A stretch of DNA of 15,425 nucleotides. Source: Bordetella parapertussis. GTDB taxonomy: Bacteria; Pseudomonadota; Gammaproteobacteria; Burkholderiales; Burkholderiaceae_C. This document shows positions 1-7,973 of this stretch, piece after piece. Under the pieces are notes generated by a model. It was given only the letters and a program-made list of their open reading frames with translations. It made no database searches and had not been told where the DNA came from. The DNA lies in contig CAMDAN010000057.1 in the NCBI GenBank assembly GCA_945888535.1, positions 1 through 15,425 of the forward strand. The letters are read 5' to 3'. A program made the position numbers and the translations under genes. How positions within the stretch are numbered: the stretch's first letter is position 1; the number at the start of each line of letters is the position of its first letter.

Positions 1-225
1 AATATCCTTATCCGGATTTTCACTTTCTAAAAACAACAACTGGGCGACGACTAAATTTGCGGTTTGGTCGTTAACCGGCCCAACCAGAAAAATAACGCGT
101 TCTTTGAGTAAGCGCGAATAAATGTCATACGAGCGCTCGCCCCGGCCAGATTGCTCGATCACCATGGGGACCATGCCTAAGGCTTGGGTTTCTTGTGCGC
201 TTGGCATTGCAAATTTCACGTTCAT
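1..225 (-). CDS. clpP: ATP-dependent Clp protease proteolytic subunit ClpP, N-terminal part (runs off the left edge)
   Basis: The first 75 codons of ClpP, the serine peptidase that forms the tetradecameric barrel working with ClpX or ClpA in the cytoplasm. The translation starts [20 protein letters not shown] and continues through [40 protein letters not shown] and [13 protein letters not shown], which is the conserved ClpP N-terminus. The catalytic Ser, His and Asp lie beyond the window edge and cannot be checked. The start ATG (225-223) is preceded by TTTGGAGAATCT, a good ribosome-binding site. It lies 21 bases downstream of the trigger factor stop on the same strand, so tig and clpP are probably co-transcribed. 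An additional Met at codon 7 is a weaker alternative start. Confidence 0.95.
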   Translation of the reverse strand, partial: MNVKFAMPSAQETQALGMVPMVIEQSGRGERSYDIYSRLLKERVIFLVGPVNDQTANLVVAQLLFLESENPDKDI

Positions 226-246
226 AGATTCTCCAAATAAGTGGGC

Positions 247-1557
247 TTAATTCTGCCCCATCAACTCGTCAAATGTGACTTGTTTTTCAGAAACCTTGGC
301 CTTGGACAGGACAAACTCGGTCACGTTGTTTTCAATCACGACCGCTTCCACCTCGGCCATGCGGCGGTTGTCGCCGTAGTACCAACGCACAACATCGGCT
401 GGCTTTTCGTAACTCGCTGCGAGTTCGTCGATATGGGCTTTGATTTGATCATGGTTGGCGTGAAGGGTATTGGCCTTGACCAACTCTGCCACCACCAAAC
501 CTAAGCGCACCCGGCGCTCTGCTTGGGGGGTGAACATTTCAGCAGGAATAGGCGCTTTATCAGCATCTTTGATCCCGCGCTGCTTGAGGTCTGCACGCGC
601 ACCTTCGATCAGGCGGTCGACTTCAGACTGAACGCTGGCTTTAGGCAAGTCAAGCTCAGATTTAGAAACCAAGGCATCCATCACAGCTTGCTTATTTCGG
701 CCTTGTAAGCGCGACTTCACTTCACGCTCTAAGTTTTTGCGAATGTCTGCGCGAAGGCCGTCCACGTTAGCGGCAGCAATTCCCAAGGCCTTTGCCAAAG
801 CATCATCGACTTCAGGCAAATGCGCCGCTTCAACTTTCTTTAAGGTAACCATGAAGTCAGCCGTTTTACCGGCCACATCTTTTCCATGGTATTCGGCGGG
901 GAACGCCAAGGGGAACGTTTTGCTTTCGCCAAACTTCATGCCGCGGGTCGCTTCTTCAAACTCTTTGAGCATTTGGCCGTCACCCAGGATGAACTGGAAG
1001 TCTTCGGCTTTTCCACCTTCGAACACTTCGCCGTCCATTTTTCCTTCGAAATCAACCGTCACACGGTCAGTGTCTTGGGCCGCTGCGTCATGGGGACGCT
1101 GTGAAAAGGTGCGGCGTTGTTTGCGCAAAATGTCGATGGTTTTATCGATCGCTGCGTCGGAGACTTCAGCGTTGATTTTCTCCACTTCAGCCGTCGTTAA
1201 ATCACCAATTTTGACTTCGGGGAACACTTCAAAAATAGCGTCAAAAGCCATTTGGCCTTCTTCCGCGCCTGTGGCTTCTGTGATTTTTGGTTGACCTGCA
1301 ACGCGTAATTTAGCTTGGGTGGTAGCCGCTGCAAAAGCCTCGCCCACTTTGTCGTTCATCACTTCATAATGCACGGAGTAACCGTAGCGCTGTGTCACCA
1401 CGTTCATGGGCACTTTACCGGGACGAAAGCCGTCCATCTTGACAGTGCGGGCCAGCTTACGAAGACGGGTTTCTACTTCGGATTGAATCGTGCCAACCGG
1501 CAAGTTCAATGTGATTTTGCGTTCTAGTTTTTCCAAAGTTTCAACGATCACGGTCAT
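247..1557 (-). CDS. tig: Trigger factor, ribosome-associated chaperone and peptidyl-prolyl isomerase
   Basis: Trigger factor binds the ribosome at the tunnel exit and shields nascent chains; it also has FKBP-type prolyl isomerase activity. The 436-residue length is normal for the family. Residues 1 to about 115 form the ribosome-binding domain, with the signature GFRPGKVP at 43-50. Residues about 164-244 are the FKBP domain (starting DRVTVDFEGKMDGEVFEGG and ending near TADFMVTLKKVEA). The rest is the helical C-terminal chaperone domain. The start is supported by TTAGGAGCATCCC immediately upstream, with AGGAG at good spacing. It follows tRNA-Leu by 85 bases on the same strand and precedes clpP by 21 bases. 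I see no convincing promoter of its own in the short gap behind the tRNA. Confidence 0.98.
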   Translation of the reverse strand: MTVIVETLEKLERKITLNLPVGTIQSEVETRLRKLARTVKMDGFRPGKVPMNVVTQRYGYSVHYEVMNDKVGEAFAAATTQAKLRVAGQPKITEATGAEEGQMAFDAIFEVFPEVKIGDLTTAEVEKINAEVSDAAIDKTIDILRKQRRTFSQRPHDAAAQDTDRVTVDFEGKMDGEVFEGGKAEDFQFILGDGQMLKEFEEATRGMKFGESKTFPLAFPAEYHGKDVAGKTADFMVTLKKVEAAHLPEVDDALAKALGIAAANVDGLRADIRKNLEREVKSRLQGRNKQAVMDALVSKSELDLPKASVQSEVDRLIEGARADLKQRGIKDADKAPIPAEMFTPQAERRVRLGLVVAELVKANTLHANHDQIKAHIDELAASYEKPADVVRWYYGDNRRMAEVEAVVIENNVTEFVLSKAKVSEKQVTFDELMGQN

Positions 1558-1642
1558 GGGATGCTCCTAAATAATAGGGGCAGCGACTAGCCCACCAATG
1601 GCTACCGGCTACCCCGAAGTTTTCAAATACTACTCAAATGGG

Positions 1643-1729
1643 TGGTGCGCGGGGGGGGACTCGAACCCCCACAGTATTGCTACCGTCAGGACCTAAACCT
1701 GGTGCGTCTACCAATTTCGCCACCCGCGC
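1643..1729 (-). tRNA. tRNA-Leu, anticodon UAG
   Basis: An 87-nt class II tRNA with encoded 3' CCA (complement of 1643-1645) and discriminator A at 1646. The acceptor stem pairs GCGCGGG (1729-1723) with CCCGCGC (1653-1647). The D arm carries GCG/CGC around AAATTGGTAGA. The anticodon loop is TTTAGGT (1697-1691) with TAG at 1695-1693. The variable arm is 15 nt (CGGTAGCAATACTGT), which together with the anticodon fits leucine. The T arm is GGGGG TTCGAGT CCCCC. The first anticodon-stem pair (C27 with A43) is mismatched; the other four pair. It sits between the RND pump gene and tig on the same strand. Confidence 0.97.
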
Positions 1730-1775
1730 TAAAAATTCACCAACCCGCTGTTGACATCGCACCAAGGCGCAGTTT

Positions 1776-1804
1776 TCTACAGCAGATCGTTTGAAATAGG
1801 TCAA
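1776..1804 (-). promoter_or_regulatory. Possible promoter for tRNA-Leu (and perhaps tig-clpP)
   Basis: On the minus strand TTGACC (1804-1799), 17 bases, then TGTAGA (1781-1776), about 47 bases ahead of the tRNA 5' end. The -35 hexamer matches the sigma-70 consensus at 5 of 6 positions but the -10 only at about 3. The -35 overlaps the TGA stop of the RND gene, so the tRNA would start transcription right where the pump gene ends. A guess from spacing only. Confidence 0.28.
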
Positions 1805-4800
1805 TCCGCGATTTTAACCTGCGTTGGTAAGGCGTTGACTGGAGGCTCGCGACGCACCTTGAACCAGGCTGCGTACATTGCAGGGAGCGCCAGCAAAGTC
1901 AAAACCGTGGCCACAATCAGGCCGCCCATGATGGCAATGGCCATCGGGCCCCAGAAAACCGAACGCGACAGTGGGATCATCGCCAATACCGCAGCCGCCG
2001 CTGTCAACACAATAGGCCGCAAACGACGCACCGCAGACTCCACAATGGCGTCCCAAGCGGGCACCCCATTGGCGCGGTCTTGCTCAATTTGGTCAATCAA
2101 AATCACTGAGTTGCGCTGAATCATTCCCATCAAGGCAATCACGCCCAAGAGCGCAACAAATCCAAAAGGCCGACCAGAGGCAAGCAACGCCGCTGCCACG
2201 CCTGCAATTCCCAATGGGCCCGTCAAAAATACCAGCATGGCACGGCTAAAGCTGTGCAGTTGCAGCATCAAAAGCGTAAAGGTAATAAACAACATGATGG
2301 GAATACCAGCGGCGATCGAGCTTGATCCCTTGCTACTTTCTTCTACTGCGCCTGCCACCTCAATGCGGTAGGCACTATCGCCTTGAGTTTTCCAGCGCTT
2401 TTCTAAAGCGCGCAGGCTCGGCAAAAGCTCAGCGGTCACGGTTGCGCCTTGGAGGCCTTCAATGATGTCGCCTTGGACAGTGATTGCGTAATCCCGTCCA
2501 TCACGCCACAAAACGCCGGGCTCCCAAGCAAACGTGGGTTTGGCAATCTGCGTTAAGGGAATGGATTTTCCGCTGGCGGTTGGCAAATAGGCGTTGCCGA
2601 TATCAGTAATCGCATTGCGCTCATATTGCGGTTGACGCAAAACGATATCAATGAGCTTGTCACCTTCCCGAAATTGCCCCACTGTGCTACCAGAAAGCAG
2701 CGTTTTAGCCGCTTGGGCAATCGATTGACTGGTGACACCTAAGGCCCGCGCCTTGCTTTGATCCACCTCTAAACGCAAGACTTTGACCGGTTCGTTCCAG
2801 TTGTCGTTAACCCCGCGCATGTTCGAGTTAGCTCGCAAAATTTCTTTCACCTCATTTGCGCGTAAGCGCAGCACGTCCGGGTTGTCCCCCATCACCCGAA
2901 ACTGAACGGGGTAAGCAATCGGCGGCCCGTTAGGCAAAATTTTCACGCGGGCGCGTACTTCAGGAAATTCTTGGGCCATCAAAGCGGGCAGGCCAATACG
3001 CAAAGACTCGCGGCGCTTCAAATCTTTCGGCAAAATAATGAGTTGCGACACATTGGACTGGGGAAAAATGGAGTCGAGCGGCAAGTAAAAACGTGGGACT
3101 CCGGAGCCGATCCACGTTGACACACTTTCAACGCCTGCCTCTTGCATCAATCGCGCCTCGATGCGCTGCGTGGTGGCTTCGTTGGCCGCAAATGCGGTTC
3201 CCTCGGGGTACCAAACATCCAGCAAGACCTCCGGGCGGCTTGAGTCAGGGAAAAACTGCTGCTGCACTTTGCCCATACCCAAAATACCCAAACCAAAGGT
3301 CGCAATCATGATGCTGATGGTGATCCAACGGTGTAAGACACACCAGTTCACAGCCTTGCGAAAGGTGTTGTAGAAAGGCGTATCAAACAATTCCTCGCTG
3401 GCCTCGCCAGCCTGGTGGGGCTTGACTTTTAGCAGCAACGTTCCCAGGTAGGGAACGAAATAGACCGACACCAACCAGCTCAATACCAACGCCAATACCG
3501 TGACGCCAAAAATGGCAAAGGTGTATTCCCCGACGGTCGATTGGGCGATGCCAATAGGCAAGAATCCCACAGCCGTAATCAAGGTTCCGGTCAGCATGGG
3601 CATTGCGGTAATTTCATAGGCAAAGGTTGCCGCACGCACTTTGTCGTAGCCTTCCTCCATTTTGCGCACCATCATCTCCACCGCGATGATCGCGTCATCA
3701 ACCAGCAAGCCCAAGGCAATAATCAACGAGCCCAGGGAAATTTTGTGCAGGCCTATGCCCCAGTAATACATGCCCAAAAACGTGACTGCCAAGACCAGCG
3801 GAATGGTGATACCGACAACCAAGCCCGGGCGCATATCAACGTAATAGCGCAGGTACCACGGATGAACGCCAGGGCGGCGGTGCAGGCCCAGCGCCACAAA
3901 ACTCACACCCAACACAATCACGATCGCCTCTATCAACACGCTTACAAATTCATTCACAGATTTGGATACCGCCGTCGGCTGGTCTTGCACTTCAACCAAA
4001 CGCAAACCCGCAGGCAATTCGGCATTGATGGATTTCACTTTGTCTTTGAGCGACTTCCCCAAAGCCAAAATATCGCCCCCCTTGGCCATAGAAATACCCA
4101 ATGCCACTACAGGTTTGCCTTGGTAATGCACTTTGACTTGCGGTGGATTGATCAACCCGCGTTTTATTTCTGCAATATCGCCCAAGCGCAACTGGTTGCC
4201 AGAACTGCCGCGAATCGGCATCGCAGTAAGTTGCTCTACCGCATCAAACTGTCCCGCAACCCGCACCTGCAAAACATCCAAAGGCGTTTGCAAGGTCCCT
4301 GCGCTTTCAACCGCATTTTGTTGCGCCAGCTGGGCCAATATTTGATTCATATCCAGCCCCAATTGGGACAGGCGTTTTTGCGAAATTTCGATGTAAAGTT
4401 TTTCGTCTTGAACACCAAATTGTTCAACTTTATTGACGTCGGCTACCCGCAATAACTTTTGCCGAATATCGTCGGCAAAGTCTTTGACTTCTGCGCTTGA
4501 AAAACCATCCGCTTCCAAGGCGTAAATCACCCCATAGACGTCGCCAAACTCGTCATTAAAAAACGGCCCCAACACACCACCGGGTAAGGTGGCTCGCATG
4601 TCGCCAATTTTTTTGCGAACGGTGTACCAAATATTGGCGACGTCCCCCGCCTTGGTGGAGTCTTTCACCTGAAAAAGTATGGTCGTCTCTCCGGGCTTAG
4701 AAAAGCTTCGAATCTTGTCTGCGTGAGGTACTTCTTGAAGCGTTCGCTCAATTTTGTCTGTCACCTGTTCGGCCATTTGCTGCGCGGTAGCCCCAGGCCA

Positions 4801-4995
4801 ATAGGCCTTCACCACCATCAAGCGAAAAGTAAACGGCGGGTCTTCGTCTTGACCGAGTTGGAAGTAAGCGGCCAGCCCCAAGACCATTAAAACGATCATC
4901 AGGTAGCGCGTGAGCGCTGCGTGGTCTAGCGCCCACTTGGATAGGTTGAAAGCTTCTTTAGGCTGCTGTGAATTCGGAGCTTGCGGGTTCATCAT
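1801..4995 (-). CDS. RND (HAE1/AcrB-type) multidrug efflux pump, inner-membrane permease
   Basis: A proton-driven inner-membrane transporter expected to form a trimer and export hydrophobic compounds through a periplasmic adaptor and an outer-membrane channel. The 1064 residues are full length. Residues about 31-48 are the first membrane helix. Two periplasmic loops and two clusters of membrane helices follow in the usual duplicated layout. The helix-4 proton-relay motif is intact: GLLVDDAIIAVEMM with the Asp pair at 433-434. Between helices 2 and 3 (about 371-389) there is an extra charged loop (LHRRPGVHPWYLRYYVDMRP) compared with AcrB; I believe it is common among betaproteobacterial relatives. 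The start follows the adaptor stop by 4 bases, with a weak AAGTGAG upstream. Two adjacent ATGs are possible starts. By similarity it resembles the TriC/VexK-like branch more than AcrB, but the substrate cannot be told. Confidence 0.95.
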   Translation of the reverse strand: MMNPQAPNSQQPKEAFNLSKWALDHAALTRYLMIVLMVLGLAAYFQLGQDEDPPFTFRLMVVKAYWPGATAQQMAEQVTDKIERTLQEVPHADKIRSFSKPGETTILFQVKDSTKAGDVANIWYTVRKKIGDMRATLPGGVLGPFFNDEFGDVYGVIYALEADGFSSAEVKDFADDIRQKLLRVADVNKVEQFGVQDEKLYIEISQKRLSQLGLDMNQILAQLAQQNAVESAGTLQTPLDVLQVRVAGQFDAVEQLTAMPIRGSSGNQLRLGDIAEIKRGLINPPQVKVHYQGKPVVALGISMAKGGDILALGKSLKDKVKSINAELPAGLRLVEVQDQPTAVSKSVNEFVSVLIEAIVIVLGVSFVALGLHRRPGVHPWYLRYYVDMRPGLVVGITIPLVLAVTFLGMYYWGIGLHKISLGSLIIALGLLVDDAIIAVEMMVRKMEEGYDKVRAATFAYEITAMPMLTGTLITAVGFLPIGIAQSTVGEYTFAIFGVTVLALVLSWLVSVYFVPYLGTLLLKVKPHQAGEASEELFDTPFYNTFRKAVNWCVLHRWITISIMIATFGLGILGMGKVQQQFFPDSSRPEVLLDVWYPEGTAFAANEATTQRIEARLMQEAGVESVSTWIGSGVPRFYLPLDSIFPQSNVSQLIILPKDLKRRESLRIGLPALMAQEFPEVRARVKILPNGPPIAYPVQFRVMGDNPDVLRLRANEVKEILRANSNMRGVNDNWNEPVKVLRLEVDQSKARALGVTSQSIAQAAKTLLSGSTVGQFREGDKLIDIVLRQPQYERNAITDIGNAYLPTASGKSIPLTQIAKPTFAWEPGVLWRDGRDYAITVQGDIIEGLQGATVTAELLPSLRALEKRWKTQGDSAYRIEVAGAVEESSKGSSSIAAGIPIMLFITFTLLMLQLHSFSRAMLVFLTGPLGIAGVAAALLASGRPFGFVALLGVIALMGMIQRNSVILIDQIEQDRANGVPAWDAIVESAVRRLRPIVLTAAAAVLAMIPLSRSVFWGPMAIAIMGGLIVATVLTLLALPAMYAAWFKVRREPPVNALPTQVKIAD

Positions 4996-4999
4996 TGGC

Positions 5000-6097
5000 T
5001 CACTTCGCAGCGGCTGGTTTTTCTTGGTACACCGTCACTTTTTGACCGGGTGCGAGCACGTGCACGCCGGCTGCAACCACTTGCATGCCGGGCACCAAAC
5101 CTTGCGACACAACGACGTCATTGCCATCGGCTGTGGCAATCACGACAGGTTGCAATTTGACCGTCATGAGGGTCGGGTCAAGCACCCAAACCGCTGCATT
5201 TTTTCCATCATGGTGAAACGCACTGGTAGGTAGCTTGATGACCGCAGGGCCAGAGCGATCTAAAGACTGCGGCGTCACAGATACGGTCGCGCCTAAAGGC
5301 AACGCATCTGCTGCTTGCATGGTCACTTTGACACTGAAGGTGCGGGTCACTGGGTCGGCGCTGGCCGCAACCTCGCGCACGGTACCTTTGAACACGGCGG
5401 GGTTTGACCACGCCCGAATGGACACGTCGGATCCGACTTTGATTTTTAAAATTTTGTCTTCTGGAACTGAAAACACCACGTCGCGGGGCCCGTCTTGGGC
5501 AATGCGAACCACGGGCGTTCCCGCGCCAACGACCTGACCGACTTCGGCATCTACCGAGGTCACAACACCGGCGGTGTCTGCCACAAGGGAAGCATACGAG
5601 GCTTGGTTGCCTTGACCTGAAAACTGCGCTTGGGCCTGATCGACTTGGGCCTGGGCCGCTTTGAGGCTGGCCTCGCGCCGCTCTAGCTCCGCCGCGCTAA
5701 TGAAATTTTGGTCGCGTAAATCTTTGAAGCGTTTGAAGTCCGCAGCCGCTAAATCCCGGTTGGTGTTGGCAGCATTGAGTTGCGCCCGCGCTGCTTCACT
5801 GGCGAGTTTCAAATCCTGCGCGTCTAGCTGCGCCAGTACATCACCTACTTTGACACGCTGCCCCAGCTCTGCTTGGCGGCGAACGATCTTGCCTCCCACC
5901 CGAAAGCCCAAACGTGACTCGACGCGGGCACGAACCTCACCGGCGTATTCAGAACCCGACTGCATCGCCTCCGTGCCCACGGTAATTACCTTGACGGCAC
6001 GGACCGGCTCTTCAGTGACGGCGGGTTTAGAGCACGCACTCAAACTCAATACAACAGCGCACAAGGTTGCGCCTGAAATCAGGGATTGGAACGACAT
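5000..6097 (-). CDS. RND efflux periplasmic adaptor (membrane fusion protein), lipoprotein
   Basis: The 365-residue adaptor that links the RND pump to an outer-membrane channel in the periplasm. The N-terminus is a lipoprotein signal peptide with lipobox LSAC and acylated Cys22. The lipoyl (barrel-sandwich) half motifs are at about 64-92 (LGFRVGGKIVRRQAELGQRV) and 172-200 (ADTAGVVTSVDAEVGQVVGA). Between them, residues about 95-160 form the alpha-helical hairpin, rich in Ala, Gln and Glu. The beta-barrel and membrane-proximal domains follow. It is the first gene of a two-gene operon with the pump, 4 bases apart. No outer-membrane factor or regulator gene lies next to them, so an unlinked TolC-type channel is likely. 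The start ATG has no strong Shine-Dalgarno, but the signal peptide fits this start well. Confidence 0.95.
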   Translation of the reverse strand: MSFQSLISGATLCAVVLSLSACSKPAVTEEPVRAVKVITVGTEAMQSGSEYAGEVRARVESRLGFRVGGKIVRRQAELGQRVKVGDVLAQLDAQDLKLASEAARAQLNAANTNRDLAAADFKRFKDLRDQNFISAAELERREASLKAAQAQVDQAQAQFSGQGNQASYASLVADTAGVVTSVDAEVGQVVGAGTPVVRIAQDGPRDVVFSVPEDKILKIKVGSDVSIRAWSNPAVFKGTVREVAASADPVTRTFSVKVTMQAADALPLGATVSVTPQSLDRSGPAVIKLPTSAFHHDGKNAAVWVLDPTLMTVKLQPVVIATADGNDVVVSQGLVPGMQVVAAGVHVLAPGQKVTVYQEKPAAAK

Positions 6098-6130
6098 AAA
6101 GTTGGGATTTTAGAAAAAGATACGGCCAAA

Positions 6131-6155
6131 ACCAATTAATGACCGAATGGTTAGT
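6131..6155. promoter_or_regulatory. Possible repressor operator just downstream of the efflux promoter -10
   Basis: Directly abutting the -10, the minus strand contains ACCATTCGGT (6151-6142), with ACC/GGT arms around 4 bases. A wider pair AACCA (6130-6134) and TGGTT (6148-6152) is spaced roughly two helical turns. This position over the transcription start is where TetR-family repressors of RND operons commonly bind. The symmetry is imperfect and there is no regulator gene in the window, so this is only a suggestion. Confidence 0.3.
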
Positions 6156-6184
6156 AGTGTACTTTAGTAGTGAAAGCTTGCCAA
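6156..6184 (-). promoter_or_regulatory. Candidate sigma-70 promoter of the efflux operon
   Basis: Minus strand TTGGCA (6184-6179), 17-base spacer, TACACT (6161-6156). The -35 matches consensus at 5 of 6 and the -10 at 4 of 6. Transcription would begin near 6148, giving a leader of about 50 bases to the adaptor ATG at 6097. Confidence 0.5.
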
Positions 6185-6202
6185 TCCAAAGCCAATTCCC
6201 CT

Positions 6203-6231
6203 TTGGGAACACCGGGTTTGCCCGCTATTTT
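6203..6231 (+). promoter_or_regulatory. Candidate promoter of hpnCDE
   Basis: TTGGGA (6203-6208), 17 bases, TATTTT (6226-6231); each hexamer matches consensus at 4 of 6. The predicted start near 6238 leaves a leader of about 15 bases before the ATG at 6253. It supports 6253 rather than the in-frame ATG at 6139 as the real start, because that ATG lies upstream of this promoter. Confidence 0.4.
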
Positions 6232-6252
6232 CCCAAGGCACAATCCTCAACC

Positions 6253-7134
6253 ATGACTGAGTTTTCTTCATCGCCCGCCCCCGCCATCACGCACTCCGAA
6301 AATTTCCCGGTGGCCTCGTTTTTGTGTCCGCCAGCCTTGCGCTCGCCAATTGCCGCCATCTACCACTTTGCCCGAACCGCGGATGACTTAGCAGATGAGG
6401 GCGACGCGCCTGCCGCCCAGCGCCTCAGCGACTTGGCCGCTTACCGCGAGGCGTTGCGCTTGGCAAGCCAAGGCCAGGTGAACCCAGAGGGCCCTTGGGC
6501 TTGGATTTTTGGGCCGCTTGCGCACACACTTTACAATTTCGAATTGCCGGTCCAACTGCTGCATGACCTTTTAGACGCTTTTGTTCAAGACGTTGAAAAA
6601 ACGCGGGACGCCCAAGGCTATGCCGATACGGCGGAATTACGAGATTACTGCCGCCGCTCGGCCAATCCGGTCGGGCGCTTATTACTGCACCTGTACCAAA
6701 TATTCGACGAAACTTCTTTGGTGCAAAGCGATGGTGTTTGTACCGCGCTACAACTCATCAACTTTTTACAAGACCCCAGCCGCGATTTACCCCGAGGGCG
6801 GTGTTACTTTCCTAAAGATGCCATGGAGGCGCTGCAGTTGCGATCTGACAATTTACCGTCTGATGCTGGAACCAGCGCAGCCAACGCATTGGTCGTGCAA
6901 AGTTGCCAAGCCACACGCCAACTTATGCAGTCGTCCGTCGCATTGGTTCACCGTATTCCCGGGCGGGCCGGGTGGGAACTGCGCTTCGTGATTCAAGGCG
7001 CACTGCGGGTTTTAGACAAAGTAGAGGGCCTACAAAGCCAGGTTTTCAAACAGCGCCCGCGCTTGCGCTGGTGGGATGCGCCAATCATCGTTTGGCGGGT
7101 TTTGCGAATGACAGATACAGCGACAATACGCTGA
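6253..7134 (+). CDS. hpnC: Hydroxysqualene synthase HpnC (squalene/phytoene synthase family)
   Basis: Converts presqualene diphosphate, made by HpnD, to hydroxysqualene in the three-step bacterial squalene route. Of 293 residues, the motif ENFPVASFLCPPALRSPIAA (16-35) is typical of HpnC. The first Asp-rich motif is DDLAD (44-48) and the second is DPSRD (174-178) in NFLQDPSRDLPRGRCYFP; these bind the Mg-diphosphate. The conserved YCRRSANPVGRLLLHLY is at 132-148. The frame is open back to an ATG at 6139, but that extension lies in the divergent promoter region and has no family similarity, so I chose 6253. There is no clear Shine-Dalgarno at either. It is the first gene of a tight hpnCDE operon; its TGA overlaps the ATG of hpnD by one base. 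Confidence 0.9.
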   Translation: MTEFSSSPAPAITHSENFPVASFLCPPALRSPIAAIYHFARTADDLADEGDAPAAQRLSDLAAYREALRLASQGQVNPEGPWAWIFGPLAHTLYNFELPVQLLHDLLDAFVQDVEKTRDAQGYADTAELRDYCRRSANPVGRLLLHLYQIFDETSLVQSDGVCTALQLINFLQDPSRDLPRGRCYFPKDAMEALQLRSDNLPSDAGTSAANALVVQSCQATRQLMQSSVALVHRIPGRAGWELRFVIQGALRVLDKVEGLQSQVFKQRPRLRWWDAPIIVWRVLRMTDTATIR

Positions 7135-7973
7135 TGACGCCCGAAGAATACGTTCAAGAAAAAGCCGCTGCTTCGGGCAGCAGTTTTTATTACGCGTTTT
7201 TATTTCTTCCCGCTCCGCGCAGGGCAGCGATTACCGCCTTTTATGCTTTTTGCCGTGAGGTCGATGACGTGGTGGACGACGCGGTGGACTCCGGTGTGGC
7301 CGCCACCAAACTGGCGTGGTGGGGCAGCGAAGTAGGCAAATCTTTTGCAGGTACACCTAGCCACCCCGTAATGCGGGCGCTGATGCCCCACGCCGCGGTT
7401 TACGGCATCACGCAAAACCATTTGCAAAGCGTCATTCAAGGCTGCCAAATGGATTTAGAACAAACCCGCTACCTTGACTACCCCAACCTGCAGCGCTATT
7501 GCCATCTCGTGGCTGGCGTGGTGGGGGAAGTTGCCGCGCTGATTTTTGGGCAAACCCAAGAACAAACCACCCGCTACGCCCACGCTTTAGGCCAAGCTTT
7601 TCAACTCACCAACATCATTCGCGACGTGGGCGAAGACGCGCTGCGGGGCCGTATTTATTTGCCGATGAGTGACCTTCAGAAATTCGACGTCAAAGCTCAC
7701 GAAATACTTAAGCGCACCTATTCAGATCGCTTTAGCGCCCTGATGGCCTACCAGGCCCAACGAGCTCACCAACTTTATGACGAAGCGCTGGCCTTGTTAC
7801 CCGACGCCGACCGCCGCGCCCAAAAGCCTGGCCTCATGATGGCGAGTATTTACCGAACGCTGCTTCGAGAAATTGAAACAGAAAACTTCCAAGTTCTAAA
7901 CCAACGCGTTCGCCTCACACCACTGCGCAAGCTCTGGCTGGCTTGGAAAGTCCAAGCCCTGGGGCGGCTTTGA
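7134..7973 (+). CDS. hpnD: Presqualene diphosphate synthase HpnD
   Basis: Condenses two farnesyl diphosphates head to head to presqualene diphosphate. The 279-residue protein has the typical N-terminus MTPEEYVQEKAAASGSSFYY. Both Asp-rich motifs are present: DDVVDD at 44-49, within FCREVDDVVDD, and DVGED at 164-168, within QLTNIIRDVGEDALRGRIYL. An upstream in-frame ATG at 6903 exists, but it lies inside hpnC in another frame and adds 77 unrelated residues. The ATG at 7134 shares its A with the hpnC stop, the usual sign of translational coupling. The stop at 7971-7973 overlaps the likely hpnE start. Confidence 0.94.
   Translation: MTPEEYVQEKAAASGSSFYYAFLFLPAPRRAAITAFYAFCREVDDVVDDAVDSGVAATKLAWWGSEVGKSFAGTPSHPVMRALMPHAAVYGITQNHLQSVIQGCQMDLEQTRYLDYPNLQRYCHLVAGVVGEVAALIFGQTQEQTTRYAHALGQAFQLTNIIRDVGEDALRGRIYLPMSDLQKFDVKAHEILKRTYSDRFSALMAYQAQRAHQLYDEALALLPDADRRAQKPGLMMASIYRTLLREIETENFQVLNQRVRLTPLRKLWLAWKVQALGRL

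Noticed and set aside
737..1294. A 185-codon open frame opposite trigger factor
   Set aside because: Ser/Ala/Lys-rich composition typical of an antisense frame; the trigger factor domains on the other strand fully explain this DNA.
1588..1604. TAGCC/GGCTA hairpin between tRNA-Leu and tig
   Set aside because: A 5-bp stem with a 7-base loop and no T run is too weak to call a terminator or attenuator.
1751..1779. A perfect TTGACA on the plus strand near the tRNA
   Set aside because: No acceptable -10 at 16-18 bases, and it would drive transcription antisense to the RND gene. Probably chance.
3541..4455. A 304-codon open frame on the plus strand opposite the RND pump gene
   Set aside because: It is rich in His, Gln and Arg with no recognisable domain and no ribosome-binding site, as expected for the complement of a conserved membrane-protein gene. 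The minus-strand RND reading is unambiguous.
6139..6252. An upstream in-frame ATG that would extend HpnC by 38 residues
   Set aside because: It lies in the divergent promoter region, upstream of the candidate hpnC promoter, has no ribosome-binding site, and the extension shows no family similarity.
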